Source: Paracoccaceae bacterium (GTDB lineage Bacteria > Pseudomonadota > Alphaproteobacteria > Rhodobacterales > Rhodobacteraceae). From it: a stretch of 50,147 nt of DNA. The position numbers and the translations under genes were made by a program. The stretch is taken from assembly GCA_002697345.1 (NCBI GenBank), contig NZVE01000039.1:1-50147 (forward strand). The letters run 5' to 3'. Under the pieces are notes generated by a model that saw nothing but the letters and a program-made list of their open reading frames with translations, was not told the origin of the DNA and searched no databases. Within the stretch, counting starts at the first letter, position 1, and each line of letters begins with the position of its first letter. Below, in pieces: positions 33,114 through 43,286 of this stretch.

Positions 33114-34709
33114 TTAGAACTCCAGAACAATCTTGATGTCTTCTTTCTGACTTGCAGATCTAGGAATAGGCGGTCTATTATCAATATAGATAATTTCGCC
33201 AGACTTAGTGTTATATTCAGCAGATGCAATACCAGCAACAAAGTTAAGACCAAGTTGGTATGTCCTATTATTTATTGAGGTACTTACACCATTGAAATCA
33301 GTATTTACTGATAGAAGCGGGCCCGTAACAACCTCACCAGTAATTGTTAATCCAAATCCTGCATCGGGAGTAGAAGTAAACGGAATAATCTTATAACCAG
33401 TTTCACTGGAAGCAAGACCCATTGGTTGGTAATATTTCAGAACTCCACTAATATTATCCCAAGATGCAACGTATCCGATAGCAGTAGACCCAACACCAAC
33501 TGTCTGAGTAATTTCCGAATCAACTGCATATGTTGTTGCTGTGGTAATTCCACCCAGCTTAATCCCTTTTAGTCCACTGACCTGAGAAGTTTCTAAAAGT
33601 TCTGTGTCACTACCAAAAATAGTTGGGTTCTTTATAACACCGACTCTGGCAAAATCATTACCTTCAATAATATCTGGGTTAGTCTCAATAGTTTCAAATC
33701 TAGAATATAAAAGTGCCCTATAAGCACCTAGTTCTCGGTAAACATCATATCCATGCCCACCTTTTGGAGGAATAATTACACTAAAATTACCGAGAGAAGT
33801 TTCTCCAATACCTGTATTAGTAAGGTTTTCTAGTGGTCCACCTTCTTCACTTCCAGGAGCTCCTGGGAAGAATTTAATAGATCCATGGGTATATCCAGAT
33901 CCCCCATCAGTAACAAATACCTCAGATACTTTACCAAAAGAGTCAATAGTTACTGTTGCCTTAGCACCAATACCATCACCCAAAATATCAACATTGGAGA
34001 ATGATGTAGAAATTGGTTGATAATTAGATCCTCTAGTATCAATAACTACGACTTCAATCTTTCCGTCAATAGCGTTATTTTTAGTAGCCACAGATTCGCC
34101 TGTAGATCCCCATTCTTCGGGAACTGGAATATATTGAATACTATCGAACTTTACAATTTCGGATGGTTTTATAGTATACAGATATTTCCAAACATAACCG
34201 TCACCAGAAGTACCTGCAGCTCTTGATTCTAAATCAATAAAAGTTGGTTGATCATATGATGGTCTACCACTTGGGTTTTCTGGGTCAGATCCATTTTGAA
34301 GGCAAATGTATACCTTCAGATCTTCGTTAACAACATAATAGTTCGATTCATATAAATTACTCTGTTTTGTAATTGGGGTAGTATTGTAAATTGTATAGTC
34401 ATGTCTATACATTTCATAGGTTGTACCAGCAATCCATTCGACTTTGCGAACCAATCTACGGACATCTCTATCCGTAATTTTCTTCATTGCAATGATAGAT
34501 TCCTTGATTTGATGTTCTTCAAGGAACCCATCCAATGGAGAAGGAGTATTAGTAGACCAGTCACTTGTTCCACCAGCCTCTTCTTCAAAAGCATTGGGCA
34601 ATCCAATGAAGGCATAATATTTGTTTACGGTAGACCCAACACCAACGAAACTCTTTACAAAGGTTTCGGCGTTTAGGATTCTAAACTGTTCAGATATAAT
34701 GGCAGGCAT
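33114..34709 (-). CDS. gp8: Baseplate wedge protein gp8
   Basis: A 531-residue protein resembling T4 gp8, a dimeric baseplate wedge component. GDGYVWKYLYTIKPSEI (169-185) followed by IQYIPVPEEWG matches T4 GDGYVWEYLFEIPPDV...EYIVVPWPEE. The C-terminus SGEIIYIDNRPPIPRSASQK, ending EDIKIVLEF, matches T4 SGEMIYMENRPPI...TEEINILFTF. T4 gp8 has 334 residues, and the extra length is an insertion between about 225 and 490 containing a GGSGY unit (VTDGGSGYTHGSIKFFPG) and other beta-rich sequence. It is preceded by a late-promoter octamer and followed 6 bases later by the 2510-residue gene. This is the firmest T4 structural anchor in the window. Confidence 0.92.
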   Translation of the reverse strand: MPAIISEQFRILNAETFVKSFVGVGSTVNKYYAFIGLPNAFEEEAGGTSDWSTNTPSPLDGFLEEHQIKESIIAMKKITDRDVRRLVRKVEWIAGTTYEMYRHDYTIYNTTPITKQSNLYESNYYVVNEDLKVYICLQNGSDPENPSGRPSYDQPTFIDLESRAAGTSGDGYVWKYLYTIKPSEIVKFDSIQYIPVPEEWGSTGESVATKNNAIDGKIEVVVIDTRGSNYQPISTSFSNVDILGDGIGAKATVTIDSFGKVSEVFVTDGGSGYTHGSIKFFPGAPGSEEGGPLENLTNTGIGETSLGNFSVIIPPKGGHGYDVYRELGAYRALLYSRFETIETNPDIIEGNDFARVGVIKNPTIFGSDTELLETSQVSGLKGIKLGGITTATTYAVDSEITQTVGVGSTAIGYVASWDNISGVLKYYQPMGLASSETGYKIIPFTSTPDAGFGLTITGEVVTGPLLSVNTDFNGVSTSINNRTYQLGLNFVAGIASAEYNTKSGEIIYIDNRPPIPRSASQKEDIKIVLEF

Positions 34710-34740
34710 TTTGATGAAAACTAGAAGTTTTTTCTTTTAG

Positions 34741-34748
34741 TATTTAGT
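34741..34748 (-). promoter_or_regulatory. Late promoter octamer (ACTAAATA)
   Basis: ACTAAATA, 32 bases before the gp8 ATG, in the 41-base gap after the 2492-residue gene. Confidence 0.55.
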
Positions 34749-34750
34749 GG

Positions 34751-37700
34751 TTAAGATAAAGGTTGAATTCTCGTAACTGTAGCAGCAGTTGATAACCCAG
34801 TAGCTCCGTTGTCTGAATTGACAAAGAATTGTTGAGGACTTCCTCCCGCTCTATTTTGGTATTTGTTAATTTTACCCCAAGTATACTTACCATAATTATC
34901 TTTATAATGAAATTCATTGTCTAAGAAATATGGTCCATTTGGATCAAGACCAACCTCAATGTCAATAGACGAAAATGGTTTTGGTTGGAAAGCACATGTT
35001 ACCGTAACTAGTCCAGACACAACATCAACAGGGGTTACTTTTTCAACAAAGAATCTTCCTGATAGATATTCTCCTGCAGAAATTTGCATTGTCTTATTAA
35101 GTGGGAAGTTTAAATAACCACCAATAGAAGTTGTAATGCCAGTTAACGCATGACCAGCCACCAATGGACTATCATAGATAACGAAATAATCTCCAGCAGA
35201 TAGTTGCGAATAATTTACACCCAATGTATTTAATGAAGAATATCCATATCCAAGATTAGTATTATCATAGAAATCAGATTTAAGTACAAAATCTATAGTA
35301 GGTGGAGTGCTAAATCCAATTCCAGGACGATTGGTATTTACACCAACAATAACACCAAAGTCACCAACTGCATCGACAGAAAGAATTTTTTCACTTACTA
35401 CCCTGTCTGTTTCAATAATCACTGGTGGGTTTGATCCAATCACATATCCAAATCCACCATTTTCTACAACTACACTAGTAACAATACCATTGGTAACTGA
35501 AGATTTTGCAGTAGCTCTATTGACAATAGGATCTGCATAAAAAGCAGTTGATCCAGATCCAACCGCAATAGTTCTTCCATTAATACCATAATCAGTTTTA
35601 ATTAAGTCCGAAAGTACCTGAGAGTGGTCAATCTCTCGTAGAGTCCAATTAGACAAATCGAATGAGTAATGTAAATTTCCAGAGGTATCAATTCCGACAT
35701 AGAATCCATCTTGATACCTAATTCTATCAAAGTCAAATGTAGCTGGATTTGTAGCGTTTGGATCACTATAAATCATCCAGAAATTTTTGTCAGATGAAAT
35801 ACCAATAAGTCCACCGTCACCAACAAAAACAAATTTATTCCCATCAAATACAATATCTGTAATATTTTTTGGAGTATTACTGGATAATGGGGTCCAAACT
35901 ATACCTTCATTTGAAGAAAGGAGAATTCCACCATTACCCGCAACAATAAATTCACCCATTCCATATGTGATTGAATTTAGATCTTCTAGAGTTCTAGAAT
36001 AACGACTATACATCGTTGTAGTTCCAATACCAACACCAGTAAAAATAGATCCACCAGTTCCTACAGTAACCCAAGCATCTCTGCTTGGTTCAAAGATAAT
36101 TTTATTAAAAGTTCCTTCATATTCTGATGCAAAATCCAACGTAGATTGAATTGCAGGAATTTGTCGTTGTTCAATCAATTGAACTTCTTGCCAATCAGTA
36201 AACGTATTACCAACAGAGACTCCTTTAACAACCTTAGAGTATTCTCCAGAGGCTCTTACATAGTTTACTGGGGATGTAGTAGATTTACCGATTGCAACGG
36301 TATTCATGGTGATCGTTCCACCAAATCCAAGGACTCCTCTTTCCCAGAAAGTTCCACTCTTTGTATTGATATATCTACTACTTGAACCAACAGCAATTAC
36401 TTGATCACCATGAGCCAATTCTTTCCAATCATACAATCCTGGTCCAAATCCAGTGATAATATCATCAAAACTCCAATCAGAAATTGGGTCCTTTCTAGTA
36501 ATCAAAGAACCAGAAATAGTTACATTTGGTGATGTGAGAGCATATCCAACTCCACCATCTGCAATAGAAATACTAAAAATACTGGAAGAAGTAGCAACTT
36601 GAGCCGTACCAATTGCTGTTCTGATCTCCCTATCACCCATTATCAAAACATTTCTTTCTGACTGAGTTACTAAATCAACACCAGCGAAAATTGGGAAAGC
36701 ATTTTCTACATAAATTTCTCTATCACTCTCACCAACATTCCTAATAATTCTAGTAGTTGGTGTAGTTCTAGACTTCAAACTTGGTCTCGATTTGGAAATT
36801 AGAGTTCCAGAAAGAATCTTATCTCTTTTCTGTTTTTCCCATGTTATAGGTCTTTCTGCAGTTGAAGAAGTATCAATACCAACATCCTTGTATGCAAATG
36901 TTTCTAAAATATCAGAAGCAACAATTCTCTTAGCCTGTCTTGGGAATTGATCTAGATCAAACAGATTCAATTTATTCTCTTTAATAGTTACAGTATCACC
37001 TGCTTTAACAGTCAAAGGAGGATTAACTGTATCAACGTCCCTCTTAGACCCTCGGAAATAGAATACAGAACATTTAGATCCAGATTTGGGAGATTCACTA
37101 AAAATAATTCGACTTCCTTTGAAAATATAAGATTCTCCAGGAACTTGTAGAATATCATTAATGTAAATGAATATATTGTTACTAATATCCATATCACTTC
37201 CAGGAAGTGTCTTCAAACTGAGTATTTCTGTATTTCCGCCAGTAGTTACCGATAAAGTAAATTTATTTCTAAGTCCATTGAAGAATTGACTAATATCATC
37301 AAAAAGAATAAATTGTCCAGGATAAAATCCTGAGAATTTATCATTAGTCAATGAATTAACAGTGAGAGTGAATTCTGTATGCACTCCAACTCTTGGGTCT
37401 GTAGAAATTCCACTAACAGTTAAGATGTCCTCTACTTTAAATGCAACTCCTTCTTCAGTAATTTTATATTCTTGGATTTCGCCATCAGCATTAACTCTAA
37501 AGTCAACTACAGCATTAGTTCCAATACCAGTAGATCCTTCAGCATATACTAAATCTCTATTAAAATACGGATCTGGTGCAGTAATTTCAAAACGAACTGG
37601 TTTATGAACTCTTCCTGGAGCCGCGTAATAATTTCTCTCGGTTATAATCCCACTATTAGAACGGAAAGTTGCTCCTGTTAATTTTTCACCAACATATAAT

Positions 37701-40700
37701 CCATCATACGCATCGTCCAACGAATCTGCAAATCTCTGTGCTCTAGAGACTGTACCACCCCTATTATAGTTGTGTGGTGTTGTAGAAGGACCAACTTGAA
37801 CACTAAATGTAGTTGCTCCACCAACTTTTTCAACAAAAGCACCAGAGAAAGAGAAATCCATTCCACTGGTAGAGTTATTTTGTTCTCTAGGAGCAACAAT
37901 AGAACCTTGAATGGTTCCACCACCAACATAATACGAAGGTGTTGTTGATGGACCAACATTAATTCTGACGTTTGTAGCATTCAACACTGATGCAATACCA
38001 GCAGAAATCCAATATGGATCTCCTTTTTGCGGATATCTATGTTCTGTTGAATTACCATCCTTGGTGCATGTAAAGATTAAGGACTCTGGTTGGATTCGTA
38101 CAGGTTTGCCAGCAAATAACGTATGTCCTGTACCAACTGTCAACTCAATAATCCCAGTATCTGGAACATAGTTAGCACCACTAACATCCCAGAAATAACT
38201 TGTAGTTGGACCAACATTTACCGTAAACGTATCATCGGTTTTAGCAGTAACAACAACTCTAGTATCAGAATAAGGGTCGGTTGATCTTGGATAAGTATGA
38301 ACTGTGGAGTGGTCATCCATTCCACAAGTAAAACTCATAGTATTGTCAGTAAATTTGAAGGATCTATCAACTCTAAGTCCATGATTGGGACAGGTTACTG
38401 TTAGAATTCCAGTGGAAGCAGTATATTCTGCATTAGTGGCTGATCTATAAGTATGTGTTGATACCCCAACATTAATATCAAAGGTATTCGTAGAATATCC
38501 GAGAATAGTGGCAGATGCCCCTGATATCGGGTCAGTTGACCTTGGATAACTATGTTGGGTTTGATTATTATCGAGATCGCAAGTAAATATGAACGATCCA
38601 TCCTGAATCAATACATTACCAGTTGAGGTTGTTAGTCCATGAGCGGTGTTACCCGTTCCCACCCTCATAATACCAGTCTTAGCATTATATGTTGAGTTAA
38701 TAGCTTGAATATAAGAGTTAGTAGATGTTCCTACATTAACTTCATATGTATTTGTAGTTACATTACTAATTGTAAGTGCAATTCCAGATGCTGGGTCGGT
38801 AGGTCTTGGATATGGATGTTCAGTTGCATTCCCGTCCAAACTACAAGTAAATACCAAAGAGTTATCAGTAAATCTGGCAAAATCACCATTAACATATCCA
38901 TGACTTGGTGCAGTAACTGTTAGAATACCAGAAACTGCATTGTATTGACCGCCTGTAGCTGCAAAATACTGTAATGGGGAAGCCCCAACAGGGATAGTAA
39001 ATGTATCATCGGTATGGGTTGTAATTGCAACCGAATTAGTAGTAGACGCATATCCACCACCAGCTGGGTCGGTAGGTCTTGGATACGTGTGTTGAGTCTG
39101 ATTATTATCTAATTCACAAGTAAATGTAAACGCATTATCAGTCAACTTAAGAGTCTCGCCCTTAACATGTCCATGACTTGGAACAGTAATTATTATTTCA
39201 CCAATGTCTGGATCATATACTGCATTAGTTGGTTGTTGATAAACAATAGGAGTAGCACCAACATCGACCGTAATTGTAGTCGCATTAACAATACTGGCAA
39301 CTGGGATATCTGACTTGTTATGGACAGGATCCCTACGTCTAGGATAGTCATGTTTAGTTGCATTACCATCCATATCACATGTGAATGTCAATGATCCTGT
39401 TGCAATACCAATCGTATCACTTGTAGTTAAGAAGTGAGGTTGATTAAATTCAAGTGTCAATATCCCCGTAGCTGGAATATACCCTACTGTAGTTGGAGTT
39501 AGGAATGGTCCAGCCCAAGTGTATTTTGCAATAGCACCACCATTATTACTATCAGGAACAAACGTATATGTGTAATCACCACCAGTGATAACAGCAGTAG
39601 CTCCTGCACTAACAAATGTATGTGGATATCCACCACCTCTCCAGAGTGCAGTAGATCCAGAACTTACAAAAGTATGATCATAGTCACCACCAACAACAAT
39701 AGCTTCAGATGTTGCACTGACAAAGTTATAATCATATTCTCCACCAAGAATAATGGAACTAGAAGCGGACCCAACAAAACTGTGTGCATAGTCACCACCA
39801 GAAACTACAGATCCTGTTTTTGCAGATGCAAACGTGTGTGGATATGATTCATTTCTTGGAGACTTACCTACATCTAACGTAATCGTTGTGTTCGTTGTCG
39901 AGGCAATAGAAATAGACTTTTGATATGATTCGTCCCTATGTCTTGGATAGTAATGGATAGAAGAACCATTATCAATATCACAAGTAAATCCAAGTCCACT
40001 AAGGACAACATTTCCGGCTTTACCACCTTCCGAATACCCATGAGGAGCAGCGGTGGTAATAGTCATAATACCACTAATATTATCATACTCTGCTGTAGTG
40101 ATACCGAGTGATGGAGAGTAATCACAAGTAAATGCAATTCCACTAAGGATTACAAAATCATTTTTTGTGAAATTATGATTTCGTCTTGTAGTGATAGTTG
40201 CTACTCCACTAGTATTATCATATTCAACATCAGCAAGTCGTAAATCTACTGAACTAGATGTAGTTTGACCAACTCCACTGACAACAACAAAATCATCCGT
40301 TTTTAAGCCATGACCCTTATATCGAGTAATGGTTCCAGTAAGAGATTGTCCTGTATAAACTCCCACATTTCTTGTGAGATCATACATTTCTTCTGTGGCA
40401 TCAATATTAATGTCAACACCATTTGGGACTGTAAATCCAAAATACTTCTTTAATCCTCTAGGGAAAGTAACAGGTCCATTAATGGTATCAAATACCAATC
40501 CTTCAAGTTTTACTGCATCGTCATCAGTAAGACCATGATTCTCACTAAATCTGACGGTCAAAATTCCAACAACAGGATCATACTCAGCCGTACCAACATT
40601 TGTGGTAACTCCAATCTGCTGACCATGAGCAGTAAATGTAGTGATTCCTGATTCCTGCGTATTATCACTGTAGACGACCTTTGCGGCAGGAAAGTATCCA

Positions 40701-42229
40701 GAACCACCAGAGGTAAGGTTAATCGCTGTTACAATACCCGTCTGGTCTCTCTGAACGACTCCACCAGTCACATAGTTATGTGGGAACGTAGTAATTCCTA
40801 ACAATACCTCAAAAGTATCATCTGTTGGTGTGTCAATAATATCAAAACCGATTACATTTCGTGCTTCCAGAATATTTGTGTCAACACCAGCCTGGACTGT
40901 ACCAGCACTTACATACTGAAGGCCTTCAGTTGCAATACCAATATTAATCTTAGCTTCGTTACTGTTTACAATAGAAATAATTGGATATGAATCTTCTCTT
41001 AGAGTGAAAGTACTAATACCATCAGTTACCTGAATTCCCCTAAGAGTTAAATGTCTAGACTGGTTGGCTCCAGTACCAATATAATGTCCACCATAAACAC
41101 TAAGTGTAGCAATACCAGTAATGTAATCATATCCAAACTCATTAATATTTCTTATCGGAGATAGTGGAGTAAATGTAAATCCAGCGCCTGTAATTACAAC
41201 TCGGTCCCCATCATATAGATCATGTGGAGCCGCAGTGGTAAAGGTTCCAATACCACTAAACATATCAAATACTGCCGTTGTAATTCCAACAGGAGTATCT
41301 ACTTTGGTTCCGAGAATTGCCGTAGCAGATGCACCAATACCATTTGTAGCCCTAATACGAACTTCTGGAGGAGTTCTATATCCCTGTCCACCACCACGAA
41401 GTTGAACATAATCAACAGATCCAGATGAATTTACACCAGCAACTGCTGCAGCTTCTACAGGAATGTAATATCCAGAACCAGTTTGAATTGCAACTTTGTC
41501 AAGTCTTCCCGCTCTAGGTACACCACTTAAGAAATTTAATTGATTATCTGAAGCATTGTTAAATGTAAAATCTAAATTTGGAGTTTGAACAATATTATTA
41601 ATAAGAATAAACGGATTATTATTAATCTCTACGCCAGTATTAACACTATTGTATAGAGAAGTTACTATGCCAAGATTTTCAGTTATTCTAAAATTAGTTC
41701 CAGCAACTCCAGTAAATTCCAGTGAAATATCATCAAGAACTAAGTTTTTATCTTCAGGTTCAAATGGATCAAATTTTCTTGAGAATAATCTTCCATTAAA
41801 GGTGGATCCAGTTTCTAAACCTACTGGACCTCTTTTACCGTAAGGAGCATCTATGAAATAGATATTATCTTCAATAATATTATAGTCACCAACAAATACG
41901 GAAGATACGCCAGTTCCATGAATAGTAGAAATGGATCCAAAAGATCCTCTATCAACAATAACTTCGGATGAAGTTGTCGTTGAAAATACTGGATAATATC
42001 CAGCACCAGTGTCGAAAATGATTACTTCGCTAATAGTCCCGATACCAGTAATAACTGGATAAAAAACACCTTCTACTATAGGAATTTCAGTTCCTTCAAT
42101 AACGAGTTTGGGAGGATCTGCTTTGGTATAATCATTTCCACCAGCAATTACTTCAATCCTCTCTACACCGTAAGAGGAGTTGAATACTGGTCTTAGAATA
42201 GCTCCCGATCCAGGTGTGGTTCTTGGCAT
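34751..42229 (-). CDS. Giant repeat-rich baseplate-proximal structural protein
   Basis: A 2492-residue protein directly before gp8, where T4 has gp7; I see no clear gp7 similarity. The N-terminal third has several GGxGY units (GGGQGYRTPPEVRIRATNGI). Residues about 720-1440 hold seven units of an 85-residue repeat with FTC-x-x-D-x-x-x-T-x-H-x-YPR, and within these a block of six 18-residue repeats of GG[DE]Y-x-[HY]-x-FV. Around 1930-2200 is a propeller-like segment (GNGGILLSSNEGIVWTPLSS and GDGGLIGISSDKNFW). The C-terminus contains ITVTCAFQPKPFSS-like strands and WGKINKYQNRAGG. It begins 8 bases after the 342-residue gene, with no promoter between. No enzyme motif is visible. Confidence 0.7.
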   Translation of the reverse strand: MPRTTPGSGAILRPVFNSSYGVERIEVIAGGNDYTKADPPKLVIEGTEIPIVEGVFYPVITGIGTISEVIIFDTGAGYYPVFSTTTSSEVIVDRGSFGSISTIHGTGVSSVFVGDYNIIEDNIYFIDAPYGKRGPVGLETGSTFNGRLFSRKFDPFEPEDKNLVLDDISLEFTGVAGTNFRITENLGIVTSLYNSVNTGVEINNNPFILINNIVQTPNLDFTFNNASDNQLNFLSGVPRAGRLDKVAIQTGSGYYIPVEAAAVAGVNSSGSVDYVQLRGGGQGYRTPPEVRIRATNGIGASATAILGTKVDTPVGITTAVFDMFSGIGTFTTAAPHDLYDGDRVVITGAGFTFTPLSPIRNINEFGYDYITGIATLSVYGGHYIGTGANQSRHLTLRGIQVTDGISTFTLREDSYPIISIVNSNEAKINIGIATEGLQYVSAGTVQAGVDTNILEARNVIGFDIIDTPTDDTFEVLLGITTFPHNYVTGGVVQRDQTGIVTAINLTSGGSGYFPAAKVVYSDNTQESGITTFTAHGQQIGVTTNVGTAEYDPVVGILTVRFSENHGLTDDDAVKLEGLVFDTINGPVTFPRGLKKYFGFTVPNGVDINIDATEEMYDLTRNVGVYTGQSLTGTITRYKGHGLKTDDFVVVSGVGQTTSSSVDLRLADVEYDNTSGVATITTRRNHNFTKNDFVILSGIAFTCDYSPSLGITTAEYDNISGIMTITTAAPHGYSEGGKAGNVVLSGLGFTCDIDNGSSIHYYPRHRDESYQKSISIASTTNTTITLDVGKSPRNESYPHTFASAKTGSVVSGGDYAHSFVGSASSSIILGGEYDYNFVSATSEAIVVGGDYDHTFVSSGSTALWRGGGYPHTFVSAGATAVITGGDYTYTFVPDSNNGGAIAKYTWAGPFLTPTTVGYIPATGILTLEFNQPHFLTTSDTIGIATGSLTFTCDMDGNATKHDYPRRRDPVHNKSDIPVASIVNATTITVDVGATPIVYQQPTNAVYDPDIGEIIITVPSHGHVKGETLKLTDNAFTFTCELDNNQTQHTYPRPTDPAGGGYASTTNSVAITTHTDDTFTIPVGASPLQYFAATGGQYNAVSGILTVTAPSHGYVNGDFARFTDNSLVFTCSLDGNATEHPYPRPTDPASGIALTISNVTTNTYEVNVGTSTNSYIQAINSTYNAKTGIMRVGTGNTAHGLTTSTGNVLIQDGSFIFTCDLDNNQTQHSYPRSTDPISGASATILGYSTNTFDINVGVSTHTYRSATNAEYTASTGILTVTCPNHGLRVDRSFKFTDNTMSFTCGMDDHSTVHTYPRSTDPYSDTRVVVTAKTDDTFTVNVGPTTSYFWDVSGANYVPDTGIIELTVGTGHTLFAGKPVRIQPESLIFTCTKDGNSTEHRYPQKGDPYWISAGIASVLNATNVRINVGPSTTPSYYVGGGTIQGSIVAPREQNNSTSGMDFSFSGAFVEKVGGATTFSVQVGPSTTPHNYNRGGTVSRAQRFADSLDDAYDGLYVGEKLTGATFRSNSGIITERNYYAAPGRVHKPVRFEITAPDPYFNRDLVYAEGSTGIGTNAVVDFRVNADGEIQEYKITEEGVAFKVEDILTVSGISTDPRVGVHTEFTLTVNSLTNDKFSGFYPGQFILFDDISQFFNGLRNKFTLSVTTGGNTEILSLKTLPGSDMDISNNIFIYINDILQVPGESYIFKGSRIIFSESPKSGSKCSVFYFRGSKRDVDTVNPPLTVKAGDTVTIKENKLNLFDLDQFPRQAKRIVASDILETFAYKDVGIDTSSTAERPITWEKQKRDKILSGTLISKSRPSLKSRTTPTTRIIRNVGESDREIYVENAFPIFAGVDLVTQSERNVLIMGDREIRTAIGTAQVATSSSIFSISIADGGVGYALTSPNVTISGSLITRKDPISDWSFDDIITGFGPGLYDWKELAHGDQVIAVGSSSRYINTKSGTFWERGVLGFGGTITMNTVAIGKSTTSPVNYVRASGEYSKVVKGVSVGNTFTDWQEVQLIEQRQIPAIQSTLDFASEYEGTFNKIIFEPSRDAWVTVGTGGSIFTGVGIGTTTMYSRYSRTLEDLNSITYGMGEFIVAGNGGILLSSNEGIVWTPLSSNTPKNITDIVFDGNKFVFVGDGGLIGISSDKNFWMIYSDPNATNPATFDFDRIRYQDGFYVGIDTSGNLHYSFDLSNWTLREIDHSQVLSDLIKTDYGINGRTIAVGSGSTAFYADPIVNRATAKSSVTNGIVTSVVVENGGFGYVIGSNPPVIIETDRVVSEKILSVDAVGDFGVIVGVNTNRPGIGFSTPPTIDFVLKSDFYDNTNLGYGYSSLNTLGVNYSQLSAGDYFVIYDSPLVAGHALTGITTSIGGYLNFPLNKTMQISAGEYLSGRFFVEKVTPVDVVSGLVTVTCAFQPKPFSSIDIEVGLDPNGPYFLDNEFHYKDNYGKYTWGKINKYQNRAGGSPQQFFVNSDNGATGLSTAATVTRIQPLS
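35620..36445 (-). other. Beta-propeller-like segment of the 2492-residue protein
   Basis: Translated, this part has successive units of the type [AV][IV][GA]xGGxIxxSxDxxxW (HGDQVIAVGSSSRYINTKSG followed by TFWERG, WVTVGTGGSIF, EFIVAGNGGILLSSNEGIVW, FVFVGDGGLIGISSDKNFW, YVGIDTSGNLHYSFDLSNW). This resembles BNR/Ycf48-type propeller blades. About five blades are visible and the boundaries are approximate. Confidence 0.6.
37920..40070 (-). repeat. Seven ~85-residue tandem repeats (YPR type)
   Basis: Copies of [HT]-x-YPR-x-x-D-P recur at about 39945, 39330, 39065, 38793, 38530, 38275 and 38020, mostly 255-272 bases apart. The 255-base spacing corresponds to 85 residues. Each unit contains an FTC-x-x-D-x-x-x-T-x-H strand and a VNVG strand. 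Confidence 0.85.
39545..39870 (-). repeat. Six 18-residue (54-base) tandem repeats
   Basis: Six consecutive 54-base units encode the pattern GG[DE]Y-x-[HY]-[ST]-FV-x-x-x-[ST]-x-A-[IV] (first unit ESYPHTFASAKTGSVVS). Spacing is exactly 54 bases between several copies, and one copy carries a WRGGGYPHTF variant. Confidence 0.85.
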
Positions 42230-42237
42230 TTATTTTA

Positions 42238-43266
42238 TCAGCTAATATTAATGGAACTACTACAATAAACTCTTGTTAATCCAGAAGAATCTCTAATTAT
42301 ACTGAATGTCAAAATATCTTCTCCATTGGAAGCAGGTGGAGGGTTTCCGCCAACCCATCTAACACCACCAGCGATAGGTCCACCGTTAATATTGACTGAA
42401 TCACCATAAGTGTATCCAATACCAGCATTAATAACAAGAGTTGCTGTAGTCGCCTTACTATTTAATGCAGTAACATTAGTGAAGTCCCAAGTACCAACAG
42501 AAGTTGTTATTCCACCAACAACTACAGTTCCTACAGAAAGATCAACAGTTAAAGTTCCTGCCGCAGAAACTGTAATATTATCACCAAAGTCATTTACTAC
42601 TGTTTCTGTGATATCACTATTAAAATTAGTTGTTCCATCAAGAGTGATAACTCCCTCAGCAGTCACATTCCCACGAATATCAAGTCTTTGGTTAGGAGAT
42701 GGAACATTTGTACCAATACCTATATTGGAATCTTTTGTAACAACAAAAGTCTTTTCTGGAGTAATATCTTGGTCTGAAGCCCTAAAAGAAGGACCATTTG
42801 ATTTTGCAATAGCCCACAATGCGGGTCTAGAATCTGAGAACGATGCAACTTGAAGTTGAGACGTTGGAATAGACGTTCCAATGCCAACCATACCGTCAGA
42901 TCGTATTCTGAACATCGTAGCTGCAAAACCAACTTCTATGGGACCGTCAGTAATTGCTCCTGGTTGTTGAATAGTAATCTTACCGATATCAGCATATGAA
43001 GAGGTAAGAATACCAGATGTGTTGATATCAATATCATTAGATACATATCTTGCATTCTCAGCGTATACAGATGTTGATGCGATACCCGCATTGGTAGAAT
43101 ACCCTGCAGTAGTAGCATAAGATACAAAACTAATGAGATTAGTTCCATCTCCGAAGACATTGTAAATGTCATCAAAGTTGCCGTTAATCTTTAGAGTTCC
43201 TGCCAGCAGGGTATCTCCAGTGCCATCATTAGGGGCAGTACCAGTATTAATGCCTTGCTTTGCCAT
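42238..43266 (-). CDS. Fibre-like structural protein
   Basis: A 342-residue protein. The N-terminus (GINTGTAPNDGTGDTLLAGT then LKINGNFDDIYNVFG, about 4-39) is the NDGTGDxLxxGxxKINxNFxxIY module that opens many phage fibre proteins. Residues about 120-200 contain two VGIGT-x-x-P-x-x-x-L-x-[IV] units (MVGIGTSIPTSQLQVA and IGIGTNVPSPNQRLDIRGNV), typical of trimeric fibre or spike shafts. Near the C-terminus, AGIGYTYGDSVNINGGP is a GGxGY-type unit. It has its own late promoter and lies 8 bases before the 2492-residue gene. Likely a short fibre or a connector near the baseplate. Confidence 0.7.
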   Translation of the reverse strand: MAKQGINTGTAPNDGTGDTLLAGTLKINGNFDDIYNVFGDGTNLISFVSYATTAGYSTNAGIASTSVYAENARYVSNDIDINTSGILTSSYADIGKITIQQPGAITDGPIEVGFAATMFRIRSDGMVGIGTSIPTSQLQVASFSDSRPALWAIAKSNGPSFRASDQDITPEKTFVVTKDSNIGIGTNVPSPNQRLDIRGNVTAEGVITLDGTTNFNSDITETVVNDFGDNITVSAAGTLTVDLSVGTVVVGGITTSVGTWDFTNVTALNSKATTATLVINAGIGYTYGDSVNINGGPIAGGVRWVGGNPPPASNGEDILTFSIIRDSSGLTRVYCSSSINIS

Positions 43267-43286
43267 TACTCAAGTAGTTTTTCAGT

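Noticed and set aside
34710..34750. AAAACT/AGTTTT hairpin before gp8 as a terminator
   Set aside because: The stem is six mostly A-T pairs with no T-run directly after it, so it is too weak to call.
37920..40070. Regularly spaced repeats as a CRISPR array
   Set aside because: They are in-frame protein repeats inside one long gene, vary in sequence and have no unique spacers.
42230..42245. GATAAAATAAATG before the 2492-residue gene as a late promoter
   Set aside because: The octamer is imperfect and lies too close to the ATG to leave a leader. The gene is more likely read through from 43287.
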